NCBI GenBank assembly: GCA_934045075.1
Contig: OW203725.1
Location: 1,640,775 to 1,704,774 of the forward strand
Source: Yponomeuta sedellus
Lineage: Eukaryota; Arthropoda; Insecta; Lepidoptera; Yponomeutidae
Direction: 5' to 3'
Length of the DNA stretch: 64,000 bases
Below, piece after piece: positions 44,831-55,700 of the stretch (its first letter is position 1; each line of letters opens with the position of its first letter). Under the pieces are notes generated by a model. It searched no databases. It saw only the letters and a program-made list of their open reading frames with translations, and was not told the DNA's origin. The position numbers were made by a program, and so were the translations under genes.

Positions 44831-45219
44831 AGGTTGGTAATTGCATGCACAAATCTATGCCACATGGTCGATGATATTCTGTGATTTGATTAGGAATAGA
44901 GCATAGAAGAAGCAATAGAGATTCACCCAAGCGAGGTTGCCATGGTTTTACAATCAATTTCTATTATTTCAATCCTAGTATTTTTGATAAATGTCATTGT
45001 AAAAAAATGAATTATGTCAACTTTTAAATAAAGAAAAGAGTTTCATCATCAAAACGTCATGAATAATCTTTTTGTTAAAATCGATGCTACAACTATTAAA
45101 AAGTAATACGTACCTAGACATAGCATTTTAGACTTTACTGCACACAGTGTGCTAAAGAATCTAATTTGAAAACTGATAAACATTTTTAGACCGCGACCGT
45201 TCATAACTTAAAAAGATTA

Positions 45220-45297
45220 CATGCCCGCACTGGGAATCGAACCTGGGTCTTGCTTTCGAGTCCATTGTTCTACACAATGGGCTACCGCGCCGCTCAT
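45220..45297 (-). mobile_element. T2-like tRNA head only
   Basis: Antisense tRNA-like sequence 'atgcccgcactgggaatcga' to 'atgggctaccgcgccgct', matching the head at 19310-19388. It is not a functional tRNA as far as I can fold it. Confidence 0.6.
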
Positions 45298-46299
45298 ACT
45301 ATGTAAACTCTGTTAATTAAGGACTTTGAAAGGATTAAGTTTAGAATTTATATGTCCATTCTTTCCCTCAAATGATCTAGATTTTGAAATGGACACCTAG
45401 TTTGAATTGTAACGTTCATCAAGCCGCAGTATCTGCGCTACTTTGAATAAAACCTTTTCCCTTCATTTCATTTCTTTATTTAAATCCTATCAAAAGTGCA
45501 TAGTAATGTATGCACTATGCACTTATGATAAGATTAGACATTATAGTATCGAATTCCGCGAATGAAACAAATATCTATTGTTCCCCACACCCAATCAAAC
45601 TTAGATCTATCGTATTTCATACTCAAGCGCATACTCTCACTTTCACACCGATACAAAAACACACACCGTGTATGATACGAGGAACCGAGCCCACACGCGT
45701 ACAGGACGTCCGGAAAAATAATTGTTACAAAGCCATTAAAAGTACTGCCGCACTATTTGTTACAGCATTGACTGTTTTTCCCCTCGGGCGTTGGGTGTAG
45801 CTATGGACAGAAAGTCAGCTTCGACGTTCGCCTCAGATTATTGTTGGGATAGAAATATATTAATATTTGCGCCGATTACCTGTCTCTTTTTTCCTTCAGC
45901 AACTTTCCGTCGTAAGGTTGTCTGGAAGAAATTGTTCTTCGAGCTATGTGCCCTTACCACTGCCACTTCAACTGAGCAATTCTGTATCAACTATGGCGCA
46001 TTTTATTGAGTGGCCCATCTATTTAGATGTATAATTATTTAGATCCCACTTACTGAGCTTCCATTGCATCGCATGAGTTTTGTAGTCATGCATGTTGAAT
46101 TAAACTTTAATGGCTTAGTTGGACACGGATAAAAACTCGTTGGACAGATAATGATCTAATCGAGAAATGTATACGCAGGAAATACGCCTTTGGGTTCGCC
46201 ATGTCAGAAAAAAATACAACTTGTTTAAATCTACTGTAACGGGATGTTCTACGTAGTTGTCAATATTTATTTTTTCGATGGTTACTGTATAGACAGAGA
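45298..46299. other. Unassigned, with a LINE 3' UTR-like piece
   Basis: 'aaggttgtctggaagaaatt' near 45917 matches the LINE 3' UTR family. The start of the interval repeats 'aaactctgttaattaaggac' seen at 43545, so the two stretches share a duplicated segment. Confidence 0.4.
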
Positions 46300-46475
46300 C
46301 AGAGAATGGGCTTAATTACCATGCGTGCCCTCAGCAGATTGGCAATTTCAACGCTGAGGTATGTGTGAATGCCACCTTTGACATTCTGGTTTTCTCGTGA
46401 TGTCTTCCTTCCTAGTTAGCGAGTTGTATTGATATTATAACTCCACAAATATACGTACCTAACTTGAAATACATA
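46300..46475 (-). mobile_element. T2 SINE, diverged 3' part
   Basis: Antisense with 'ggcaatttcaacgctgaggt' and 'ttctcgtgatgtcttcctt'. Confidence 0.6.
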
Positions 46476-47394
46476 TTCGTAAACTACTAAGTTTTATAAC
46501 ATTGAAAACTCGAAAAAATTAGATCTCGTCTTTACCATAGAAAATTTATACGTATCGTAAAATATGTATACTCGTACATTTCTGTTTTCATCCAGATTTC
46601 ATCGAGGTTTGTAGTCATGATAGGAGTATCTCCAATATGAAAATATTGATTGATATCATTTGCTATTCAGGGCGTCAAAAATGCAAACCGCTACAAATGT
46701 GAACCACTTCTATACCGTTTAACGTGAAGTCTTAGTAAACATTGGCCTTTGAGGAGATTGCTGTAGGTACCTTTAATGGTACCTACTTAAAATTAAGCTT
46801 ACTGGTTCTTTGTTTCTTCTAGTAAACACAAGCACGTATATTGGGACATCGAAAGTAGTATCAATAACAATAATGACGTATCGTATCCGTGTCCCAATGT
46901 CGGCAGTCTCATTTATGAAAGTACTGTCATGTGCAAAAGTGTGATGGTAAAACTTGACTGCTTCCATACTTAGTTGTTTATGATCAACAAATATACTAAC
47001 TGAAAAAAAAAACCTTACGTTCGGAGACAGAAGTTATAATCTGTTTTAAGTGAATAAATTATTTCAATTCAATCGAGAATTCCTTTGTTTTTTTTTTGGA
47101 AAACAATACATTCCTGGTCGCTCCGTAATTCCTATATTTCTTTCTTGGCTATAGGTTCTAAGTCGTAAGTTCTAAAGATAGCTAAATACTGTAAAGATAG
47201 CTAAATACTTATGATGTTTTTTTTTCATCCCCGGCGCTAGTTAGCTCCCTTTAACCAAAGTTTAACGAAAAAATTGAAGATAAATTTTTTTTAGGTTTTA
47301 CCTTATAGAATATCTGATACAACAACGTAGTTAGATAGACTTTTTTAAATGGCAATAAACGTTTTTTATCTTTTTTATCTTATCTTATTTATAG
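46476..47394. other. Unassigned stretch
   Basis: No recognised feature. Confidence 0.35.
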
Positions 47395-47475
47395 AGAACA
47401 CTTTATTGTACATAAAAATGGAAATCACACAGATATTTCTTAACCTAAGACGGCGGCCTTATCACTAAAAGTGAT
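47395..47475 (-). repeat. LINE-like 3' end, antisense
   Basis: 'ctttattgtacataaaaatg' and 'gcggccttatcactaaaagt' match 28618 and 60555. Confidence 0.55.
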
Positions 47476-47504
47476 CTCTTTCAACAACCTTGACAACCTT
47501 TGGA

Positions 47505-47580
47505 TGAACACCTTTGGATGAACAATTGAAAAAGTCCAGTTCATCCAAAAGACAACCTTTGGATGAACTGGACTAATACA
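47505..47580. repeat. Short direct and inverted repeats
   Basis: 'acctttggatgaac' occurs three times. The pair 'agtccagttcatccaaa' and its complement forms a 17-bp-arm hairpin. Confidence 0.7.
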
Positions 47581-48252
47581 TTAGAGAAGGGAGTAGTTAA
47601 AAAAATACAGTGATATAATAAATCAATAAGGAAGAGGAAGCCTATAGTATCTAAAAATCCAGTGTAGACAATTTTAATTTTCTTTCCGATTGTACTCAAT
47701 GACACTTCGGTCACGCTCCGAATATTAGGAAATGTCATTAGATATCTTTATCTTTCATCATTACTAAATATGTCTCCTATCCCATTGCGTTAAGGGCCTC
47801 CGCTATTGCCCTATTAAGAACGGTAGCGGAGATTATTCATTCAAGCATAGGAAGGGAATGTTTGAGCTTGTTAATTTTGCGGTAGAGTTCCCTTGGTGAA
47901 TCTTTGGAACATTAGTTTTGGATTAAATTGGCATGAACATTCACATTAACAAGGGGAACATCCATAGAAACCACATGTGCAATATCAGGGTATTCCAAAC
48001 TTTTACAATTCACGGCTCATCTAGCATTCTGTCACAGAGGTCTAATCTCAACTGTTAAGCACCGTATGGTACCCTACCTTTCTGTTTTAATAATAGGTTA
48101 ATCATTTATTTATAAATCCATGTTTATTTGATAATATTTACAAGACAACTTTTACAAAAACAGACAGCAAACTAAATTTTAAAAACTGACACAAGTAAAA
48201 AAGACAATAATATGTACAAAAAGTCAAAACAATAAAAAAAGGTCTGTCGCCA
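47581..48252. other. Unassigned stretch
   Basis: No recognised feature. Confidence 0.35.
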
Positions 48253-48265
48253 ACATGAACTATAT

Positions 48266-48610
48266 TTATACTATACTTTAGCCTCTAAATAGGTTTTTAA
48301 ATTTGTTCCTTAGCACGGGTTAGTGCATTAAAAATAAAAATAGTGTAATCATGTGGGTACAGTGATATCGTTCCGATGTTAAACCTAACTGCAAAGTAGG
48401 TAGTCGGGGCTGTAAGTAATGCAATTTGCTTAAGTCAGATGTCGCTGCCTGTACGTAATACAGAGAATATTGTAAAGAGGTTCGAAATTTCACTGATGCC
48501 GTGAGTCGCCCATTGGCTCAATTGGTAGAGCGCTGGTACGGATAGCCAGAGGTTGCGGGTTCGAATCCCGGCATGGGTGAAATTTTTAGCCTCTAAATAG
48601 GTTTTTAAAT
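48266..48610 (+). mobile_element. T1 permuted 1.15-unit copy with TSD
   Basis: Flanks 'acatgaactatat' (48253-48265) and 'acatcaactatat' (48611-48623). It starts in the tail, continues through the A-rich end, linker and tRNA-like domain (48507-48579), and ends at the same tail T5 tract. This requires a multimeric or circular template. Confidence 0.9.
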
Positions 48611-48705
48611 ACATCAACTATATGTTTTTTTTTATTTATTTGTGTTTTAGTACATACAGGGTTACAAAATAAGCCTAAAAAGGTTTACTTAACAATATAT
48701 ATGTT

Positions 48706-48873
48706 TAAAAACCTATTTAGAGGCTAAAAATTTCACCCATGCCGGGATTCACGGCACGGATAGCCAGAGGTTGCGGGTTCGAATCCCGGCATGGGTGAAG
48801 TTTTTAGCCTCTAAATAGGTTTTTAAATTTGTTCCTTAGCACGGGTTAGTGCATTAAAATAAATATAGTATAG
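48706..48873. mobile_element. T1 foldback with TSD
   Basis: Flanked by 'tatatatgtt' (48696-48705 and 48874-48883). The antisense arm stops in the T-loop; the sense arm begins at 'cggcacggatagcc' and reaches the A-rich tail. Confidence 0.88.
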
Positions 48874-48883
48874 TATATATGTT

Positions 48884-49676
48884 CTCTGGAAAATAAATTT
48901 TCCAGAGAAGAGAATATAATATATGTCTACTCTTCACAGAGCCACGGCGCACACTTTGGGAGCCTCTGTGCTAATATATTATGTTATCAGTTCATGTGTT
49001 TTGCTGAAGCAAAAGACCCGCATTATAAATATCCACGTTTTCACAACGAGAAACCTTTTGTTCTACGTACTTACCTAATAACTCTCCAAGTTTACAATGC
49101 AAATTTATTGATAAGTAGAGTACAGTAGAGTCTACATACATAAACTCACGCTTGTTATCTAGACGGGTAGACAGAGATCAAAGATTAAAAATGTATATTT
49201 TTTTGTTGGGATTCTCGAATTATTGGCTTCTCCACACTGGGTTACGTTTTTATCATTCGTTATTACAAAAGTTTAGCCAACCTGTTTCTTTATATTATTA
49301 GCTGAGCAGTCAACTTCCAAAATTTACTCAAATGTATGACATCGGCTTCAAAATACATTGCTTCACGTAATTTTTTTTTACAATTAACCTGGATACATAA
49401 AAGTACTATATCATAAATCGCTGCTCTCTCCGTGCGTGTACTTGTGAGGTAGCCGATCTGTCCACTGTATAAACCTTCTGATGGTCTAATTCACTGAAGA
49501 ATATACTCGTAACCATAGGTCACAAAGCTCAGACCTCACTTCAGTTATAAATACAAGGGTGCCGCCCACGGTTCGCCCACCATCGGACGCCAAAGGCTGT
49601 CTTCAGCCTTGTACAGAATGCTAAGTGTCACGTAGATTTTACAGAAGGCCAATCCGATCGCAGCTCTAAGTCAAAA
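48884..49676. other. Unassigned stretch
   Basis: No recognised feature. Confidence 0.35.
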
Positions 49677-49693
49677 GGCAAAGGGGAATTTGC

Positions 49694-49820
49694 TCCGTTG
49701 GAAAGAGCGCTGGCACGGATAGCCAGAGGTCGCGGGTTCGAATCCCGGCATGGAATTTTTCGGCTCTAAATAAGTTTTAAAATTGTCCTTAGCACGGGTT
49801 AGTGCATTAGAAAGAATATA
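49694..49820 (+). mobile_element. T1 5'-truncated copy with 17-bp TSD
   Basis: Flanks 'ggcaaaggggaatttgc' (49677-49693) and 'ggcaaagggaaatttgc' (49821-49837). Begins in the D-loop ('ccgttggaaagagcg') and ends in a decayed A-rich tail. Confidence 0.9.
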
Positions 49821-49837
49821 GGCAAAGGGAAATTTGC

Positions 49838-51041
49838 GTCTTACTTATATTGGAGTTACATTGCTTTACCTTACGAGAAGACATCTAGAATCATTAGTAA
49901 AATAACAATAAAAATCATGAAAAAAAATTATTACTCTTAAGGGTTTTCCAGATCACACAAAAGTTTTTTATTGTTATATTAACACAAAGTGAATGAAATG
50001 TTTTCGTATAGTTTTTTCATTGCCCAGTGAGATAGGAAAGGGTCGAAGTCATTTTAAATTTAGATTTGAAGGTACAAAAGAACCGGGAACTCATGAAACA
50101 AATTAAATACCCTTTAAATAGGGCCGGTTTCTGAACTGATAATTTAACTTAAGTATCGTTTTGTCTCGCTCTTTTTGGAGAAATACGAAGAGACGAAGAC
50201 ACTACAGTCATGTATTTACTTAGCAAAATTCTCAATTTGGAAACTATTGGCAATATATACGTGTCTGTTTTTAAAGAAAATAGTTTCGACAGAAAAATCG
50301 GTTCTAGGTGAAGCTTCTGCCCTGGAATTGGCTGAACAATGTAAAGCAAGCATGTCTTCGCTATATGCGGTAAACTGGTTAGCAACAAGATTGTTATGCA
50401 AATTGCAATTACGCGTTTTGATTATGTTTTTCGTTGATGCTGTGGTCGCTCGTTATGTCCTTCTTAATTCAATATTGAGTATGAACGTCTAGGTAGTAAC
50501 TATTATCTAATCTGTGGTCTAGGTAATATTGACGTAATGTACAGTTTATAGAAAAAAAAATAACTACATGACCTCTACTCAGTTTACATTAGGGTGACAA
50601 TGCAACATTTTTTATCATTTAAAAAAAAGGCGTCACAAAATACGAACATTCAATAGCTCACACAGAACATAAAACAAAAATACTTAATTAATCAAAAAAG
50701 TTGACTATGGCTAACTGTACTTGTAGTAACGGTACTTAGTTTCCTATTACGTAAGTACGGTAACGTACGATCCTATTATGCAATCATCAACTTATCCTTA
50801 TGTTTAAGGCGTGAAACCTTTCTCTGTTTGAAAGTAAAATGGTATGCAAACATCCTGGCTAGCTCCAGTCTCCATCAGGTCTGCCTAGCAACTACTTACC
50901 TTAACCAACAACAAATGATTTAGGAGTAGCCAGACCTAATGACGCGGTGTGGTAGTCCCGTGGGTAGACCGGTCGCTTTAGATGCCAGAGATACGGGTTC
51001 GTCGTAGTCTCAACTCCTATACCGCAGTCCCCAAAAACGAA
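49838..51041. other. Unassigned stretch
   Basis: 'gggccggtttctgaactgat' near 50118 resembles a piece near 25025 and may mark a small transposon. The open frame at 50175-50492 has no family signal. Confidence 0.35.
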
Positions 51042-51190
51042 AGACGGCCTCGGTGGCGCAGCGGTTTAACACGCTGACTATAAAACCGAAGGTCTCGGGT
51101 TCGATCCCCGGCCGGGTCAAACTGGGAAACGAACTTTTATAATTTGTCTCGGGTCTTGGATGTTATCTATGTATTTATTGTATTAAATCA
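51042..51190 (+). mobile_element. T4 tRNA-derived SINE
   Basis: Head 'ggcctcggtggcgcagcggt' and B box 'gggttcgatccccgg', body as in the 37-kb copy. Confidence 0.82.
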
Positions 51191-51609
51191 GCTTATGCAA
51201 GCGTGATGGGCCTCAATACAGACAAGAAACGAATAAACTGCTAACTACATAATGAAAAGAACCTAACTGGTCTAACTGAAACTACTGAAAAGCCCTAGCT
51301 TGATCAGCACTTTGCTTATTTTAATAATTATACAATCTTGTACTATTTACAAACACGATAATGTTGTCACAAGCGAGTCCGGTTGGTTGCCTGGGGGTTG
51401 GCAGGGAAGTCCGCCGCATGGTCTTCCTTCGGATCGCGCTACCGCATAGACGTGTGCTTCGTAAATATAAATTCATTTATTGAAAGCCTGTTGTAACCAT
51501 TTAACCTGAACCTCGTTTACGTTGAATTGTCGAGTTATAAAGTGTCAACGCTCTCTGGCCGAGATAAGGTGTTGAAGTGCGACCACGATAACTTCGAACA
51601 TCTCTAATA

Positions 51610-52500
51610 ATGTATCGGTCTCCTACGCAAGGTGGGTCTGACTCCAATTTAAGCCGGCCTGATGACGCTCCTGACTATATCCATCCAAACAACACTACAG
51701 CAAGACAAAAACGTAAGCGCGCGGATGAAAACCTTACAGATATTGTGTCCTCCCAATTAAAGACATTTAAAGATGAAATGATTGCAATACTGCAAAACTG
51801 GAGGGCGGAGGATGAATTGAAACAAAAGAAATGGGACCTGACGCTCTCTGATATTCAAAGTACAACTCATGAACTTGAAAAGTCCATGTCACATATGTCA
51901 TCCCAAGTCGATGAACATGCTGTTAAGCTGACTGTGCTTGAACAGCACCATACAACACAGGATCAGACTGTCGCCGCACTAAGAAATGAAGTGGAATATC
52001 TTCGCCGTGAATCTCGGAAAACTTTTATAGAGGTGAGGAATATTCCATCTGAGCCTAATGAATCGACAACTACTCTGACCAATGCTATACTTGGCTTATG
52101 CAAGACTCTAAAGACAGACACTAGTGCTTCAGAGATAAAGGACATATACAGAATCCCTGGAAAACGTGATGCAAACAAGCCAGTGGTGGTCGAATTTGCT
52201 ACCAAAGAAAGAAAGTTAAGCATTCTGAAAGCTGCCAAGAATTTCAACATACAAAATAAAAACTCTAAGCTTAATGCGACGCATCTGGGTGTAATGAACC
52301 ACTCTACGCCAATTTACGTGGCTGACCATCTGACCCCGCTTGCTAACAGGTTGTACTTCCTCGCTCGAGATCTGGTCAAGACTAGCCTGTTCAAGTATTG
52401 CTGGACTTCAAACGGTAAAATTTTTGTGAAGAAAGATGACGATTCATCTAATATACTCATCATGACCGAAACCCAAGTTCAGCAACTGAAGTCAATGTGA
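51610..52500 (+). CDS. LINE ORF1 protein (coiled coil, Baculo_FP-type C-terminus)
   Basis: A 296-residue nucleic-acid-binding chaperone-type protein that would coat LINE RNA. A basic stretch RQKRKR at 32-37 could be a nuclear signal. Residues about 41-135 look like a coiled coil for oligomerisation. From 139 onward, FIEVRNIP, IKDIYRIPGK and KPVVVEFATKERKLSILKAAK-like spacing suggest an RRM-like fold. The C-terminus (235-275: IYVADHLTP, then KYCWTSNGKIFVKKD) matches the Baculo_FP family, named for a baculovirus protein but common in insect LINE ORF1s. No CCHC knuckle is seen. The ATG follows the leader directly and no internal stop occurs. Confidence 0.85.
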   Translation: MYRSPTQGGSDSNLSRPDDAPDYIHPNNTTARQKRKRADENLTDIVSSQLKTFKDEMIAILQNWRAEDELKQKKWDLTLSDIQSTTHELEKSMSHMSSQVDEHAVKLTVLEQHHTTQDQTVAALRNEVEYLRRESRKTFIEVRNIPSEPNESTTTLTNAILGLCKTLKTDTSASEIKDIYRIPGKRDANKPVVVEFATKERKLSILKAAKNFNIQNKNSKLNATHLGVMNHSTPIYVADHLTPLANRLYFLARDLVKTSLFKYCWTSNGKIFVKKDDDSSNILIMTETQVQQLKSM

Positions 52501-52724
52501 CTGTATGGTTTGATTTTTTTAATTACATTTACTTTTTTTTATTATTCTTTACTTTTGCAACAATGTGCTAGTTGCTTATTTAGCTTCTTCATAGTATTAA
52601 GAAAGCCTCTTTGTAATGTATGCGTGTATAGTTGCAATAACAGCAATCTAAATGGCAGATTTATCGGAATTTGCCCTTCCACAGTAGTAATACTATTAAG
52701 ATTCCCCCAAACAACACATACATT

Positions 52725-55670
52725 ATGTTTAATAACTTAGAAGAGGTAGTAGACGACATTAATGCCAATGTCAAAGTCGGAGACTCATTTTTGATTGAAA
52801 AAGCCGAGGAATGTGGGAAACTAATTAATGAGCCACACAAAAAGTTAAAAATTATAGTCCAAAACATTAGGAGTATTGACTGTAACTTTAATGACTTTAT
52901 TCTATTTACCACAAGACTTAACCTAGATTGCGATATTATTGTGCTAACAGAGTGTTGGTTGCAACATGTACCCAATTTGCCATCCATTCCTAATTTCTAC
53001 TGCTTTGCTACTCAGAGACACAAAAATCAAAACAGTGGTGTTGTGATCTATGCCCGTGTTTCTTTAGATGTTGCTGTCATTGAACCTGTACTTGATGATG
53101 CTGATTGCCTAGTGGTTAAAATAGGGACCAGTCATGCTATTGTATGCGTCTATAGATCACCCTCTATTACTGACATAAATCGCTTTCAATCGTCATTAGA
53201 CAATGTTATTTGTGACCTTAAGATATTTCCCAATTTATTTCTACTTGGTGATTTGAATATAGACATTAAAGACAATAACATTGACCCGAGATCAGGCTAC
53301 TATTTGGATCAATTAGCTGGGTATGGTCTATTGCCAGGACATTTATTCCCCACTCGTGGATTAAATTGCATTGATCACTGTTTCTCCAAGGCTACAAATA
53401 GTGTAACAACGATAGTATGCCAAAATTCTGTTACTGATCATAGTAGTATAATTCTGTCCGCCTTATATAATCCTAAAAAACCCCCCAAATTACAACCAAC
53501 TGTAACTAAAATCGACTATGCAAAGGCTATAAACGAGCTCCAGGCTATTGACTGGGATTTAATCCTCAATTCAGATGATCCAAATGTAGTAACCCAAATA
53601 TTCCTGAATACCGTATCAACCATTATCATTAAATACACCACTTGTCATAAAGTACCAAGAAAACGAGTCAATTTAAAGCCTTGGATAACGCCTGGACTTG
53701 TTCGATGTATGCGCTGGAGGGACAGGCTACATTTAAAAGTTAAAAAGCATCCAACTGATACAATTTTGCACCTTTCATATAAGCGTTATCGCAATTTCTG
53801 CACAAATTTACTTCACCGTTTAAAAAGATCCTATGAACGGTCCGAATTGAATAAGCACCATGGGGATATAAAAAAAACTTGGCATGTTATTAAGCAAATT
53901 TGTAATATAAATAGTAACCGTAATTCTTCTGTCGAATTACTAAAAATCCAGCCCTCTGCTCAAGAATCTGTTAATTATATTAATAATTTTTTTGTAAATG
54001 TGGGCCGCAAACTTGCAAACAAAACTTTAACCGATATGAAAAAGACTGAAGCTAGTTTGGCATCAGAGGTGAAGTCCTCCCAAGCCGTTACTTTTTCTCT
54101 CACTCTCTTCCCTACTGATGAACTTGAAGTTAAGGAAACCATCATATCCTTAAAATCGACCTCATCAACTGGAAGAGACGGTATTTCAGCCATATTCCTA
54201 AAACATGCTGTGAACTGTGTCTCTAAACCTATTTCTTATTTATCAAACTTGTGCCTATCAAGTGGCATCTTCCCGAATTTACTTAAGGAAGCAATTGTTA
54301 TACCAGTGCATAAGACGGGGGATAGAGACAGTATTGACAATTATAGACCTATTTCTCTTCTGCCTTCCCTGGCTAAAATCCTGGAAAAAATAATTAACAC
54401 TAGATTGCTACACTACTTAGAGACAAATAAACTTCTTTCTCCTAATCAATTTGGTTTTAGACATACAAAATCAACAGTAGATGCCATTGAATCTTTAGTC
54501 ACACATGTAGTTGGAAAACTAGACAAAAACAACAAATGCCTTGGCATTTTCCTGGATCTAGCCAAGGCTTTCGATACTGTCTCTATCCCTTTACTATTGC
54601 GGAAGCTTGAGTGCCTTGGGGTTCGTGGTACGCCACTCGCGCTTCTTACAGATTACTTAAGTAACAGATCCCAAGTAGTTAGAGTTGATGAGGTCCTTAG
54701 TGATAAATGTAACGTCTGTTTTGGAGTGCCACAGGGCTCAGTCTTGGGTCCAACCCTTTTCTTGGTCTATATCAATGAGCTCTGTAACAAACAATTATGT
54801 AATGCTAAAATAATAACTTTTGCAGACGACACTGTTATAGTTTTTAATGGGGTATCTTGGGATGACGTAAAAAAAGTTGCAGAGACAGGCTTCAGAGAGA
54901 TTATAGAATGGCTTAACTTAAATCTTCTTACCTTAAACTATTCTAAAACGAAATATATTACATTTTCCCTAAGAAATAATACACAGCCACGAGCTAGTCT
55001 TAATATCAAGGCTCATACTTGTGCTGATTTGACTAATTGTAAGTGCTACGCTTTATCCTCAACTGACAAAATAAGGTATCTGGGCATTATTGTTGATAGG
55101 AATCTCAGGTGGAAAGACCACATTGAAATGCTCAGTAAAAGAATTAGAAAATTAATGTGTATTTTCAAAAAACTAAGGCATGTCAATGATTTGCGTACTA
55201 TTATGATGACGTATTTTGCACTCTGTCAATCTGTGATTGCTTACGGTATAGTTTCCTGGGGTGGTGCAAACAAAACCGTCCTTATTAAGGTTGAAAGAGC
55301 TCAAAGAGCTGTTCTAAAAGTAATTCTTTTTAAGAATTTTCGTTATCCTACTGTCAAATTGTACGACGAGGCCAATGTGCTAACTGTTCGACAATTATTT
55401 CTAAAACATCTAACGTTAAGGCAACACCAGCTGCCGAAACTAGATTTAAGCTCCTCAAGAAATAAGTACAGGGTATTTTGTATACCCATATGTAAAACGA
55501 AATTTGCCCAAAGTTTCTCGGCGTTTTTAGGTCCATACTTATATAACAAAATCAATCGGCACCTTAGTATAAGTAATTATACAAGATTTAATTGTAAGAC
55601 CTGTCTTAATAATTATTTAAAGAAATTAAATTATAATTCAACAGAACATTTACTTAAAATTCTAACCTAG
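52725..55670 (+). CDS. LINE ORF2 protein (APE endonuclease and reverse transcriptase)
   Basis: The frame is open from 52671, but its first ATG is at 52725, giving 981 residues. It nicks target DNA and copies LINE RNA there. Numbered from 52671: endonuclease residues in VQNIRS (64-69), TECW (93-96), GDLNID (193-198), DH (235-236) and TDHSS (255-259); RT motifs NYRPISLLP (557-565), motif A FLDLAKAFD (627-635), VPQG (686-689) and FADD (717-720). The catalytic residues I can see are present. A Cys-containing stretch follows the RT (ADLTNCKCYAL), and the frame ends in a normal C-terminal region. The full length without stops or frameshifts suggests recent activity. Confidence 0.92.
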   Translation: MFNNLEEVVDDINANVKVGDSFLIEKAEECGKLINEPHKKLKIIVQNIRSIDCNFNDFILFTTRLNLDCDIIVLTECWLQHVPNLPSIPNFYCFATQRHKNQNSGVVIYARVSLDVAVIEPVLDDADCLVVKIGTSHAIVCVYRSPSITDINRFQSSLDNVICDLKIFPNLFLLGDLNIDIKDNNIDPRSGYYLDQLAGYGLLPGHLFPTRGLNCIDHCFSKATNSVTTIVCQNSVTDHSSIILSALYNPKKPPKLQPTVTKIDYAKAINELQAIDWDLILNSDDPNVVTQIFLNTVSTIIIKYTTCHKVPRKRVNLKPWITPGLVRCMRWRDRLHLKVKKHPTDTILHLSYKRYRNFCTNLLHRLKRSYERSELNKHHGDIKKTWHVIKQICNINSNRNSSVELLKIQPSAQESVNYINNFFVNVGRKLANKTLTDMKKTEASLASEVKSSQAVTFSLTLFPTDELEVKETIISLKSTSSTGRDGISAIFLKHAVNCVSKPISYLSNLCLSSGIFPNLLKEAIVIPVHKTGDRDSIDNYRPISLLPSLAKILEKIINTRLLHYLETNKLLSPNQFGFRHTKSTVDAIESLVTHVVGKLDKNNKCLGIFLDLAKAFDTVSIPLLLRKLECLGVRGTPLALLTDYLSNRSQVVRVDEVLSDKCNVCFGVPQGSVLGPTLFLVYINELCNKQLCNAKIITFADDTVIVFNGVSWDDVKKVAETGFREIIEWLNLNLLTLNYSKTKYITFSLRNNTQPRASLNIKAHTCADLTNCKCYALSSTDKIRYLGIIVDRNLRWKDHIEMLSKRIRKLMCIFKKLRHVNDLRTIMMTYFALCQSVIAYGIVSWGGANKTVLIKVERAQRAVLKVILFKNFRYPTVKLYDEANVLTVRQLFLKHLTLRQHQLPKLDLSSSRNKYRVFCIPICKTKFAQSFSAFLGPYLYNKINRHLSISNYTRFNCKTCLNNYLKKLNYNSTEHLLKILT

Positions 55671-55700
55671 GCATCAATGTATTTTTTATATCTACCTATC

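Larger units (their letters stand above)
51375..55700 (+). mobile_element. Two-ORF LINE, apparently coding-intact
   Basis: A GC-richer leader of about 230 bp precedes ORF1 and ORF2, which are separated by 224 nt. The outer limits are uncertain: no flanking duplication was found, and the only A run nearby is at about 56247-56262. The ORF1/ORF2 pairing and the APE endonuclease place it in the Jockey/CR1 group of non-LTR retrotransposons. Confidence 0.85.
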
